DNA of 11,655 nt, taken from assembly GCA_013695295.1 (NCBI GenBank), contig JACDAS010000232.1, positions 1 to 11,655 of the forward strand, in the 5' to 3' direction. The first letter of the stretch is position 1. Each line of letters starts with the position of its first letter. This DNA is from Actinomycetota bacterium (lineage in GTDB: Bacteria > Actinomycetota > Thermoleophilia > Gaiellales > Gaiellaceae). Made by a program: the position numbers and the translations under genes. The notes below the pieces were generated by a model. It was not told the DNA's origin. It was given only the letters and a program-made list of their open reading frames with translations, and did no database searches. This document shows, one piece after another, positions 5,288-11,655 of this stretch.

Positions 5288-7762
5288 ATGAGTATCGCGA
5301 CCGAAAAGCAGACCGCGGTCAGCGTGACCGTGGGCGGCCAGGAGATCACGTTCGAGACGGGCAAGCTGGCCAAGCAGGCAGACGGCGCCGTCCTCGTCCG
5401 CTGCGGCGACACGATGGTGCTCGCGACGGCCCAGGGGCGGCTGGAGGCGCGCGAGGGCGCGGACTTCTTCCCGCTGACGGTCGACGTCGAGGAGCGCATG
5501 TACGCGGCGGGGAAGATCCCCGGCGGGTTCTTCAAGCGGGAGGGGCGCCCGTCCGAGCGCGCGATCCTCACCGCCCGGATGATCGACCGACCGATCCGGC
5601 CGCTCTGGCCGAAGGGGTTCCGGAACGAGGTGCAGGTGATCTGCACGGTGCTGTCCGCCGACCTGGTCACACCGCACGACGTGCTGTGCCTGAACGGGGC
5701 CTCTGCGGCCCTGATGATCTCGCCGCTTCCCTTCGCGGGGCCGGTGGGCGCCGTGCGGATCGGGCTGATCGAGGGCGAGCTCGTCGTGAACCCGACGCTG
5801 CAGGACCTGGAGGAGTCGTCCACCCTCGACCTGATCGTGGTCGGGACGAAACAGGGCCTGACCATGGTCGAGGCGGGCGCCGAGGAGATCCCCGAGGAGT
5901 TGTTGCTGCAGGCCCTCGAGGAGGCCCACCGCAGGATCGTCGAGCTCTGCGAGGTGCAGGAGGAGCTCGCGAGCCGGGTCGGCAAGCCGAAGTGGCTCGA
6001 CTCCGACGTGACCGCGGAGCTCGAGCAGCGAACAGGCACGATCCGCGAGCGGATCGGCTCGGCGGGACTCCGGGAAGGAGCTGCGGCCGTCGAGGAGCTT
6101 CAGGGCGAGCTCTGCCCCGAGCTCTCGATGGAGTCGACCGAGGCCGACATCACGCGGCAGGTGCAGGTCCGATCGAGCCTGGCGCTTCTGCTCGAGCGGG
6201 AGCGCCTCGCCGCGGTCGAGGGGCCCGTTCGCCAGCAGTTCGAGAGCGGCCTGCGGGCGCTGACCGAGGCCGAGCAGGACTCGAAGGAGCTGAAGTCCGC
6301 CAAGCGGCACCTGCTCTTCGACCGGATCGTCGAGGGCGTCGAGCTGCCCTTCCCCGTCGGCCCGGCCACGGTCGAGGGTGAGGGCCCGGCGATCAAGGAC
6401 GCGCTGACGAAGCAGTTCGTCAAGCGTGCGGCGGAGGCGATCTACAAGGACCTCGTCCGGAAGAAGATCGCGGTCGACAAGCGCCGGCCCGACGGCCGCG
6501 GCACCGAGGAGATCCGCGCGATCGAGTGCGAGGTCGGCGTCTCGCCCCGGACCCACGGCTCTGGTCTCTTCACCCGCGGGCAGACGCAGATCATGACTCT
6601 GCTGACGCTCGGGACGGCCAAGGAGGGTCAGCGGATCGACGACCTGTCGCTCGAGACCGATCGCCGCTACATGCACCACTACAACTTCCCGCCCTACTCG
6701 GTCGGGGAGACCGGCTTCATGCGTGGCCCGAAGCGTCGCGACATCGGTCACGGCGCGCTCGCGCAGCGGGCGCTCGAGGCGATGATCCCGTCGGTGGAGG
6801 ACTTTCCGTACACGATCAGGCTCGTCTCGGAGACGCTGGAGTCGAACGGCTCCTCCTCGATGGGCTCGGTGTGTGGGTCGACGCTCGCGCTGATGGACGC
6901 CGGCGTGCCGATCAAGGCACCCGTCTCCGGCATCGCGATGGGCCTCGTCAAGGAGGGCGACGACTACGTCATCCTCACCGACATCCAGGGGGCCGAGGAC
7001 CACCTCGGCGACATGGACTTCAAGGTGGCCGGCACGCGCGAGGGCATCACTGCTCTGCAGATGGACATCAAGATCACCGGCGTCACGCAGGAGATCATGA
7101 GCGGGGCGCTCGAGCAGGCCAAGCGGGCACGCGAGGCGATCCTCGACCGGATGCTCGAGGCGATCCCGGAGCCGCGCAGCGAGCTGTCCGAGCGGGCGCC
7201 GCGGATCTCGACGGTCAAGATCGACCAGGAGAAGATCGGGATGGTGATCGGCAAGGGCGGCGAGACGATCCGCGCGCTCGAGGCCGACCACGACGTCCAG
7301 ATCGATATCGAGGAGGACGGCACGATCCTGGTCTACGCCACCGACGCGATCAAGGCCGCGGAGGCGATCGCTGCGATCAAGGGCCTGACGAAGGAGCCCG
7401 AGGTCGGCGAGGAGTTCACGGGCAAGGTCGTGAAGACAACGCAGTTCGGCGCGTTCGTCGAGCTGAAGAAGGGCACCGACGGACTCCTCCACGTCTCGAA
7501 CGTCGGCCCGGGCCGGGTCGCCCACATCGAGGACGTGATGGCGCGCGGGGACGTCGTGGACGTACTCGTCCAGGAGGTCGACAAGGCGCGCGGGCGGATC
7601 GGGCTGAAGCTCGTCGCCAAGCACGAGAACGGCGGGCTCGTCCAGCCGGAGGAGCTGATCGAGCGGGCCAAGAACGCCCCGCCGCGGCCACCGGAGGAGG
7701 ACCGGCCCCGCCGCGACGACCGCGGTCGGGGCGGCCGCGACCGCGGCCCGCGGCGCGACTAA
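5288..7762 (+). CDS. pnp: Polyribonucleotide nucleotidyltransferase (PNPase)
   Basis: PNPase is a trimeric 3'-5' phosphorolytic exoribonuclease that can also add 3' tails, and it is central to mRNA decay. Domains in order: RNase PH core 1 (about 10-225), helical linker (about 230-398), RNase PH core 2 (about 399-620), KH (about 641-695, GxxG loop IGKGGE) and S1 (about 706-777, QFGAFVELKKGTDGLLHVS). The active site lies in core 2: SNGSSSMGSVCG for phosphate, and Asp571/Asp577 in DHLGDMDFKVAGT, equivalent to E. coli Asp486/Asp492. FFKREGRPSE of core 1 is also kept. At 824 residues it exceeds the usual 700-750. The excess lies in the linker, about 60-70 residues longer than in E. coli, and in an Arg/Asp/Gly-rich tail from about 797. 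It is probably cotranscribed with rpsO. Confidence 0.97.
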   Translation: MSIATEKQTAVSVTVGGQEITFETGKLAKQADGAVLVRCGDTMVLATAQGRLEAREGADFFPLTVDVEERMYAAGKIPGGFFKREGRPSERAILTARMIDRPIRPLWPKGFRNEVQVICTVLSADLVTPHDVLCLNGASAALMISPLPFAGPVGAVRIGLIEGELVVNPTLQDLEESSTLDLIVVGTKQGLTMVEAGAEEIPEELLLQALEEAHRRIVELCEVQEELASRVGKPKWLDSDVTAELEQRTGTIRERIGSAGLREGAAAVEELQGELCPELSMESTEADITRQVQVRSSLALLLERERLAAVEGPVRQQFESGLRALTEAEQDSKELKSAKRHLLFDRIVEGVELPFPVGPATVEGEGPAIKDALTKQFVKRAAEAIYKDLVRKKIAVDKRRPDGRGTEEIRAIECEVGVSPRTHGSGLFTRGQTQIMTLLTLGTAKEGQRIDDLSLETDRRYMHHYNFPPYSVGETGFMRGPKRRDIGHGALAQRALEAMIPSVEDFPYTIRLVSETLESNGSSSMGSVCGSTLALMDAGVPIKAPVSGIAMGLVKEGDDYVILTDIQGAEDHLGDMDFKVAGTREGITALQMDIKITGVTQEIMSGALEQAKRAREAILDRMLEAIPEPRSELSERAPRISTVKIDQEKIGMVIGKGGETIRALEADHDVQIDIEEDGTILVYATDAIKAAEAIAAIKGLTKEPEVGEEFTGKVVKTTQFGAFVELKKGTDGLLHVSNVGPGRVAHIEDVMARGDVVDVLVQEVDKARGRIGLKLVAKHENGGLVQPEELIERAKNAPPRPPEEDRPRRDDRGRGGRDRGPRRD

Positions 7763-7773
7763 CCTCGGCGCAC

Positions 7774-7799
7774 GGGAGGGCGGGTCGCCCCGCCCTCCC
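7774..7799. terminator. Bidirectional terminator-like hairpin between pnp and the ABC gene
   Basis: GGGAGGGCGGG (7774-7784) and CCCGCCCTCCC (7789-7799) form a perfect 11-bp stem with a TCGC loop, 11 nt after the pnp stop. The pyrimidine-rich AGCTCTCT follows on the plus strand instead of a full T-run, as often seen in high-G+C genomes. It also lies just past the stop of the convergent ABC gene, so it could end both transcripts. Confidence 0.75.
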
Positions 7800-7805
7800 A
7801 GCTCT

Positions 7806-9635
7806 CTACATCACCGCGACCGACGGGAGGTCGGCGTCGCGAGCGACGAGCGCCGCGTAGCGGCCCCCCAGTGCGAGGAGGTCCCCGTGCCTGCCCCGCT
7901 CGACGAGCCGCCCCCGGTCGAGAACGAGGATCTGGTCGGCGGAGCGGACGGTCGAGAGCCGGTGGGCGATCGCGATCGTCGTCCGCCCCTGGGCGAGGGA
8001 GTCGAGCGCCTCCTGCACGGCCCGCTCGGTCTCCGTGTCGAGCGCGCTCGTCGCCTCGTCGAGGACGAGCACGGGTGGATTCCGGAGAATCGTGCGGGCG
8101 ATCGCGATCCGCTGCTTCTCGCCGCCCGAGAAGCGGTAGCCGCGTTCGCCGACGACCGTGTCGTAGCCCTCGTCGAGGCCGGCGATCAGCTCGTGGATGC
8201 GAGCTGCCCGGGCCGCCGCCTCGATCTGCTCGTCGGTCGCCGCCGGGCGAGCAAAGCGCAGGTTGTCGCGGATCGTCGCGTGAAAGAGGTACGTCTCCTG
8301 CGAGACGACGCCGACCGTCTCCGCGAGCGAGGCGAAGGTCAGATCGCGGACGTCCACGCCGCCGATCGAGACGCTCCCGCGCTCGACGTCGTAGAGCCGG
8401 GCGACGAGGTACCCGAGGGTCGTCTTCCCCGAGCCCGTCTCGCCGACCACGGCCGTCCGCGTGCCGGCCGGGATCTCGGCGGCGACGTCGGCCAGGGTCC
8501 AGTCCGCCCCCGCGTACCGGAACCAGACCCCGTCGAGCCGGACGTCGGCGACCCGCCGCGCCGGGAACTCGCGCGCTCGGGGCCGCTCTTCGATGTCGAC
8601 CGGCAGCTCCAGGTACTCGAAGATGCGGTCGAAGAGCGCGAGCGAGGTCTGCACGTCGATCTGCACCGACAGGAGCTGGCCGACCGGGAAGAAGAGGCGG
8701 GTCTGGAGAGTCGTGAGCGCGACCACGGTGCCGAGCGAGACGTCGACGAAGCTCTGGCCGGCGAACCAGTACACCGCCGCGGGCATGATCGCGAACGTCG
8801 TCTGGATCGAGGCCATCATCCAGCGGCCCGCCATCCGCTGGCGTACCTCGAGCGCCGCGAGCTGGGAGGAGTCCCGCTCGAATCTGCCGGTCAGCTCGCC
8901 GGCCCGACCCATCGTCTTGCCGAGCAGGATCCCGGAGACCGAGAGAGACTCCTCCACGAGGCTGGACATGTCCGCGAGCGTCCGCTGCCGGGAGGTCGTG
9001 ATCCGCCGGCGCTCCCGGCCGACGCGGCGGGTCAGGAAGACGAAGAGCGGCAGCAGCGCGAGCGAGAACAGGGCGAGCCGCCAGTCGAGGAGGAGCATCG
9101 CCACCACAGTCGCGAGCACCGTCGTCACGTTGGCGACGATCGAGCTCGCGGTCGAGGTGACGACGTTCTGGACGCCCCCGATGTCGTTCGCGATCCGCGA
9201 CTGGATCTCGCCGGTGCGCGTGCGTGTGAAGAAGGCGAGCGAGAGCCGCTGGAGGTGCCGGTAGACAGCCGAGCGGAGGTCGTGCATCACCCGCTGGCCG
9301 ACGACGTTCGAGAGCCAGGTCTGCGCGACGCCGAGGACGCCCGTCGCGATCGCGATTGCGATCATGCCGCCGACGAGGAGATTCAGCCTGCGCGTGTCGC
9401 CGTCCGGAAGCGCCCGGTCGAAGACGTCCCGGACGAGAAACGGCGAGACCATGCCGAGCGCGGCCGAGCAGAAGATCAGGCCGAGCACCGCGCCGAGGCG
9501 GCCGCGATAGGGGCGGAAGAGCCGCGCCACGCGCTCGAGGTTCGCGCGGCGCACGGCGGGGTCGGCGGGTCGCTCCGGCGCCTCGCCCGGGTCGAAGGCC
9601 CGTCCGCGGCCGTCCTGATCCGAGCGCGGCCTCAT
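7806..9635 (-). CDS. ABC exporter half-transporter, fused membrane and ATPase domains (ABCB/MsbA type)
   Basis: This is an ATP-driven exporter that works as a dimer in the cytoplasmic membrane. Exporters of this class carry drugs, lipids or peptides, and the substrate cannot be told here. After a hydrophilic N-terminus (1-40) come six likely membrane segments (about 47-70, 85-108, 160-183, 186-203, 272-294, 300-320) with the coupling pattern FFTRTRTGEIQSRIANDI. The ATPase domain is complete: A-loop Tyr374, Walker A GETGSGKTT (398-406), Q-loop Gln446, signature FSGGE (502-506), Walker B VLVLDE (522-527) and H-loop His558. The signature FSGGE differs from LSGGQ, but such forms occur in working exporters. 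At 609 residues it is a normal half-transporter; with no partner gene beside it, a homodimer is likely. No clear Shine-Dalgarno precedes ATG 9635. It lies between pnp and the M16 gene, which are often adjacent in relatives. Confidence 0.93.
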   Translation of the reverse strand: MRPRSDQDGRGRAFDPGEAPERPADPAVRRANLERVARLFRPYRGRLGAVLGLIFCSAALGMVSPFLVRDVFDRALPDGDTRRLNLLVGGMIAIAIATGVLGVAQTWLSNVVGQRVMHDLRSAVYRHLQRLSLAFFTRTRTGEIQSRIANDIGGVQNVVTSTASSIVANVTTVLATVVAMLLLDWRLALFSLALLPLFVFLTRRVGRERRRITTSRQRTLADMSSLVEESLSVSGILLGKTMGRAGELTGRFERDSSQLAALEVRQRMAGRWMMASIQTTFAIMPAAVYWFAGQSFVDVSLGTVVALTTLQTRLFFPVGQLLSVQIDVQTSLALFDRIFEYLELPVDIEERPRAREFPARRVADVRLDGVWFRYAGADWTLADVAAEIPAGTRTAVVGETGSGKTTLGYLVARLYDVERGSVSIGGVDVRDLTFASLAETVGVVSQETYLFHATIRDNLRFARPAATDEQIEAAARAARIHELIAGLDEGYDTVVGERGYRFSGGEKQRIAIARTILRNPPVLVLDEATSALDTETERAVQEALDSLAQGRTTIAIAHRLSTVRSADQILVLDRGRLVERGRHGDLLALGGRYAALVARDADLPSVAVM

Positions 9636-9691
9636 GCGGTCACGGTACCCGCGGAGGGTGGTCGATTTCGATCGGACATCCGGGCCCCCGT

Positions 9692-9697
9692 TACGAT
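9692..9697 (+). promoter_or_regulatory. Predicted -10 box for a leaderless M16 peptidase mRNA
   Basis: TACGAT fits TAnnnT and ends 6 nt before GTG 9704, placing the expected transcription start at or next to the start codon. No Shine-Dalgarno precedes the GTG, which agrees with a leaderless mRNA, common in Actinomycetota. No clear -35 box is seen. Confidence 0.4.
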
Positions 9698-9703
9698 CGC
9701 GGG

Positions 9704-10999
9704 GTGCAGCGCTACGTCCTCTCGGAGCTCGACTCGGGCGAGCGGGTGATCTCGGAGCGGGTCAGGAGCGTCCGCTCGGTCGCGATCGGCTTCTGGATCG
9801 GCGCCGGCTCGCGGGACGAGCCGGAAGGACGGGCGGGCGTCACCCACTTCATCGAGCACCTCCTCTTCAAGGGCTCGCGCTCCTACGGCGCGCTCGAGAT
9901 CGCCGAGATCTTCGACGGGCTCGGAGGCGAGTTGAACGCGGCCACCTCCCGCGAGCACACGGTCGTCTACGCGCGGGTGCCGGACCATCACCTCGAGACC
10001 GCGCTCGACGTGATGGCCGACATGGTGCTCACCCCCAGGTTCGCGGAGCTCGAGACAGAGCGGGAGGTCGTGCTCGAGGAGATCGCGATGGTCGAGGACG
10101 CGCCGCAGGATCTCGTTCACGACCTGCTCGCCGAGGCGATCTTCGCCAGCCACCCGCTGGGCCGCCCGGTGATCGGCACCGCCGAGGTGATCTCGTCGGT
10201 GAGTCGCCGGGCGATCGCCGCCTACCACCGCTCGGCGTACGTCAGCGGCAACATCGTGCTGGCCGCCGCGGGCAATCTCGAGCACAACCGGCTGCAGGCG
10301 CTCTTCCGCCGGGCGGCCTCGAAGCGACCGGAACGCCCGCCCGCGCGGCTCCGTGTCCGGCCGCTCCTCGTGGCCGAGCCTCCACCCGGCAGCCGGTTCC
10401 AGCGCAAGGACACCGAGCAGTACCACGTCTGCCTCGGGGCACCCGGGATCGCTCGCTCGGACCGGCGGCGGTTCGCCGCCTCGCTGCTCGACGCCATCCT
10501 CGGCGGCTCGGCGTCGTCCCGGCTCTTCCAGGAGATCCGCGAGAAGCGCGGGCTTGCGTACTCGGTCTACAGCTTCGCCTCCCAGTACACCGACACGGGT
10601 CAGGTCGGGATCTACCTCGGGACGCGCGAGGAGAACCTCGGGACGTGTCTCGAGATCGCGGCTGCCGAGATCGCCGACATCGCGGCCGGGAACCTCCGCG
10701 CGCGCGAGCTCGAGCGGGCGAAGGAGAACCTGAAGGGGCGGATCATGCTCTCCATGGAGTCGACGTCGAACCGGATGAGCCGGCTCGGCAAGGCGGTGAT
10801 CACCGACTCGGAGCTCCTCTCGCTCGAGCGGATCATCGCCGAGATCGACGCCGTCGACCACGACGCTCTCGCCGAGCTCGCCTCGGTCCTCCTCGCACCC
10901 GAGCGCCTCTCCGCTGCCGGGATCGGGCCACGCGAGGACCTGTTCTCCGATGCGGTGCAGCGCGTCAACCCGAACCTCTCGTCACGAGCTGTGGCGTGA
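9704..10999 (+). CDS. M16-family zinc peptidase (YmxG / mitochondrial processing peptidase-like)
   Basis: M16 peptidases cut peptides or processing sites inside a clam-shell of two homologous halves. The 431-residue protein has the small-M16 layout. The inverted zinc motif HFIEH (His48, Glu51, His52) and third ligand Glu125 or Glu126 in EREVVLEEI lie in the N-terminal half. The C-terminal half carries the Arg/Tyr substrate-binding segment SSRLFQEIREKRGLAYSVYS (271-290). All key residues are present. I chose GTG 9704 because family similarity begins there (QRYVLSELDSGERVISE); the frame is open further upstream, but that stretch is antisense to the ABC gene. The position between pnp and dapB is conserved in Bacillota and Actinomycetota, although its substrate is largely unknown. 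The stop overlaps the dapB start (GTGA), so the two are probably coupled. Confidence 0.93.
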   Translation: MQRYVLSELDSGERVISERVRSVRSVAIGFWIGAGSRDEPEGRAGVTHFIEHLLFKGSRSYGALEIAEIFDGLGGELNAATSREHTVVYARVPDHHLETALDVMADMVLTPRFAELETEREVVLEEIAMVEDAPQDLVHDLLAEAIFASHPLGRPVIGTAEVISSVSRRAIAAYHRSAYVSGNIVLAAAGNLEHNRLQALFRRAASKRPERPPARLRVRPLLVAEPPPGSRFQRKDTEQYHVCLGAPGIARSDRRRFAASLLDAILGGSASSRLFQEIREKRGLAYSVYSFASQYTDTGQVGIYLGTREENLGTCLEIAAAEIADIAAGNLRARELERAKENLKGRIMLSMESTSNRMSRLGKAVITDSELLSLERIIAEIDAVDHDALAELASVLLAPERLSAAGIGPREDLFSDAVQRVNPNLSSRAVA

Positions 11000-11607
11000 G
11001 AGTCCTGCTGAGCGGGCGGCGCGGGAAGGTGGGGGCGGCGCTCGCCCCGGCACTCGAACAGGCGGGCCACCGGCTTGTGGAAGGCCTCGACGGGGCCGAG
11101 GCGATGGTCGACTTCACGACGCCGGACGCGGTCGTCGAGAATGTCCGCCGGGCGCTCGCCGCCGGGGTGCCGTGCGTCGTCGGGACGACCGGGGCCGACC
11201 TGCGCGGCGTGGGGGAGGAGGCGAGGTCGCTCGGCCTTTCAGTGCTCGCGGTACCGAACTTCGCAGTCGGTGCGATCCTGATGATGCGCTTCGCGGAGGA
11301 GGCGGCGCGGTACCTGCCTGCGGCGGCGATCGTCGAGCTCCACAACGAGGAAAAGCGAGACGCCCCGTCGGGCACGGCGCGGGCGACTGCCGAGCGGCTC
11401 GGCGGGGAGACGCCGGTGTACTCCGTGCGCTTACCCGGCCTCGTCGCGCACCAGGAGGTGCTGCTCGGCGGTTCGGGGGAGAGCCTGACGCTGCGGCACG
11501 ACAGCTACGACCGGGCGTCGTTCATGCCGGGCGTGCTGCTGGGGATCCGCTCGATCAGCGCGCGGCCCGGGCTCACGGTCGGGCTCGAGGCCCTGCTGGA
11601 TCTGTGA
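10996..11607 (+). CDS. dapB: 4-hydroxy-tetrahydrodipicolinate reductase, short form
   Basis: DapB reduces the product of DapA with NAD(P)H in the diaminopimelate/lysine pathway, feeding cell-wall and lysine synthesis. The N-terminal Rossmann motif is SGRRGKVG, like GxxGKVG of actinobacterial enzymes, followed by MVDFTTPDAV, GVPCVVGTTG and VPNFAVGAILM. The C-terminal domain shows ELHNEEKRDAPSGTA, LPGLVAHQEVLLGG and SLTLRHDSYDRASFMPGVLLG. The 203 residues are short for the family (about 215-270); the loss is in the N-terminal domain, where the segment between the glycine loop and MVDFTTP is minimal. The active-site motif normally reads E-x-HH-x-x-K; here the second His is Asn, while the Lys and PSGTA loop remain. 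The GTG start shares four bases with the M16 stop. Identity is secure; full activity is likely but untested. Confidence 0.93.
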   Translation: MRVLLSGRRGKVGAALAPALEQAGHRLVEGLDGAEAMVDFTTPDAVVENVRRALAAGVPCVVGTTGADLRGVGEEARSLGLSVLAVPNFAVGAILMMRFAEEAARYLPAAAIVELHNEEKRDAPSGTARATAERLGGETPVYSVRLPGLVAHQEVLLGGSGESLTLRHDSYDRASFMPGVLLGIRSISARPGLTVGLEALLDL

Positions 11608-11620
11608 CGGGGCTCGACCT

Positions 11621-11655
11621 GTGACGGCCCGCGTCGGTGCCGCGTTCACCGTCGC
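11621..11655 (+). CDS. Start of a truncated gene, possibly dapA
   Basis: A GTG 13 nt after the dapB stop opens a frame that leaves the window after 11 codons, reading VTARVGAAFTV. Dihydrodipicolinate synthase often begins with a short segment like G-x-x-FTA-x-VTPF, and dapA follows dapB in many related genomes, so dapA is the best guess. The match is only a few residues long. No strong ribosome site is visible (CGGGG at 11608-11612 at best). Confidence 0.4.
   Translation, partial: MTARVGAAFTV

Noticed and set aside
4841..7624. A 927-codon open frame on the minus strand opposite rpsO and pnp
   Set aside because: It is fully antisense to two certain genes, low in complexity and rich in Leu, Asp and Arg, as expected for the complement of high-G+C codons.
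9356..9703. Upstream extension of the M16 peptidase frame
   Set aside because: It runs antisense through the ABC transporter N-terminus and is composed of Arg/Gly/Ala runs; family similarity begins at GTG 9704.
7887..9749. A 620-codon plus-strand frame opposite the ABC transporter
   Set aside because: It is antisense to a complete ABC exporter with every motif present, and is itself made of Arg, Asp, Glu and Pro runs with no domain.

Overview
The window is about 70% G+C and holds a conserved housekeeping block for translation, RNA decay, flavin synthesis and lysine synthesis. The order rbfA - nrnA (DHH) - truB - ribF - (insertion) - rpsO - pnp - (insertion) - M16 peptidase - dapB - (dapA start) matches the arrangement common in Actinomycetota and, in part, Bacillota. 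The base composition, frequent GTG starts and GTGA stop/start overlaps point to a high-G+C actinobacterium. A deep-branching class such as Thermoleophilia is my guess, but the sequence alone does not settle it.

Region 1 (1-3029, + strand) is a tightly packed operon. The tail of an upstream gene (perhaps YlxP/DUF503) overlaps rbfA, which overlaps the DHH phosphoesterase gene. truB follows after 6 nt, and ribF shares GTGA with truB. The products are a 30S maturation factor, a nanoRNase/pAp phosphatase, tRNA pseudouridine-55 synthase and FAD synthetase.

Region 2 (3030-4921) interrupts the usual ribF-rpsO neighbourhood. It begins with a small zinc-ribbon gene that looks broken: it has no usual start codon and shifts frame between its two Cys pairs. 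Convergent with and overlapping it is a gamma-glutamyltransferase-family gene on the minus strand. A 271-nt divergent intergenic region then carries a likely rpsO promoter and a foldable leader.

Region 3 (4922-7805) is rpsO-pnp. The gap holds a long imperfect hairpin whose position matches the RNase III processing hairpin of E. coli rpsO-pnp. PNPase has all standard domains, an enlarged helical linker and an Arg/Asp/Gly-rich tail. A perfect 11-bp stem after pnp is probably a terminator shared with the convergent neighbour.

Region 4 (7806-9635, - strand) is one ABCB-type half-transporter. Region 5 (9704-11655, + strand) is an M16 zinc peptidase, probably translated from a leaderless GTG mRNA. 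It is coupled by GTGA to a short dapB and followed by what may be the start of dapA.

I found no mobile element, CRISPR array, RNA gene, or convincing new multi-gene system. The points worth a second look are the broken zinc-ribbon gene, the rpsO-pnp RNA structures, the noncanonical GGT, the enlarged PNPase linker, and the short DapB with an altered active-site motif.
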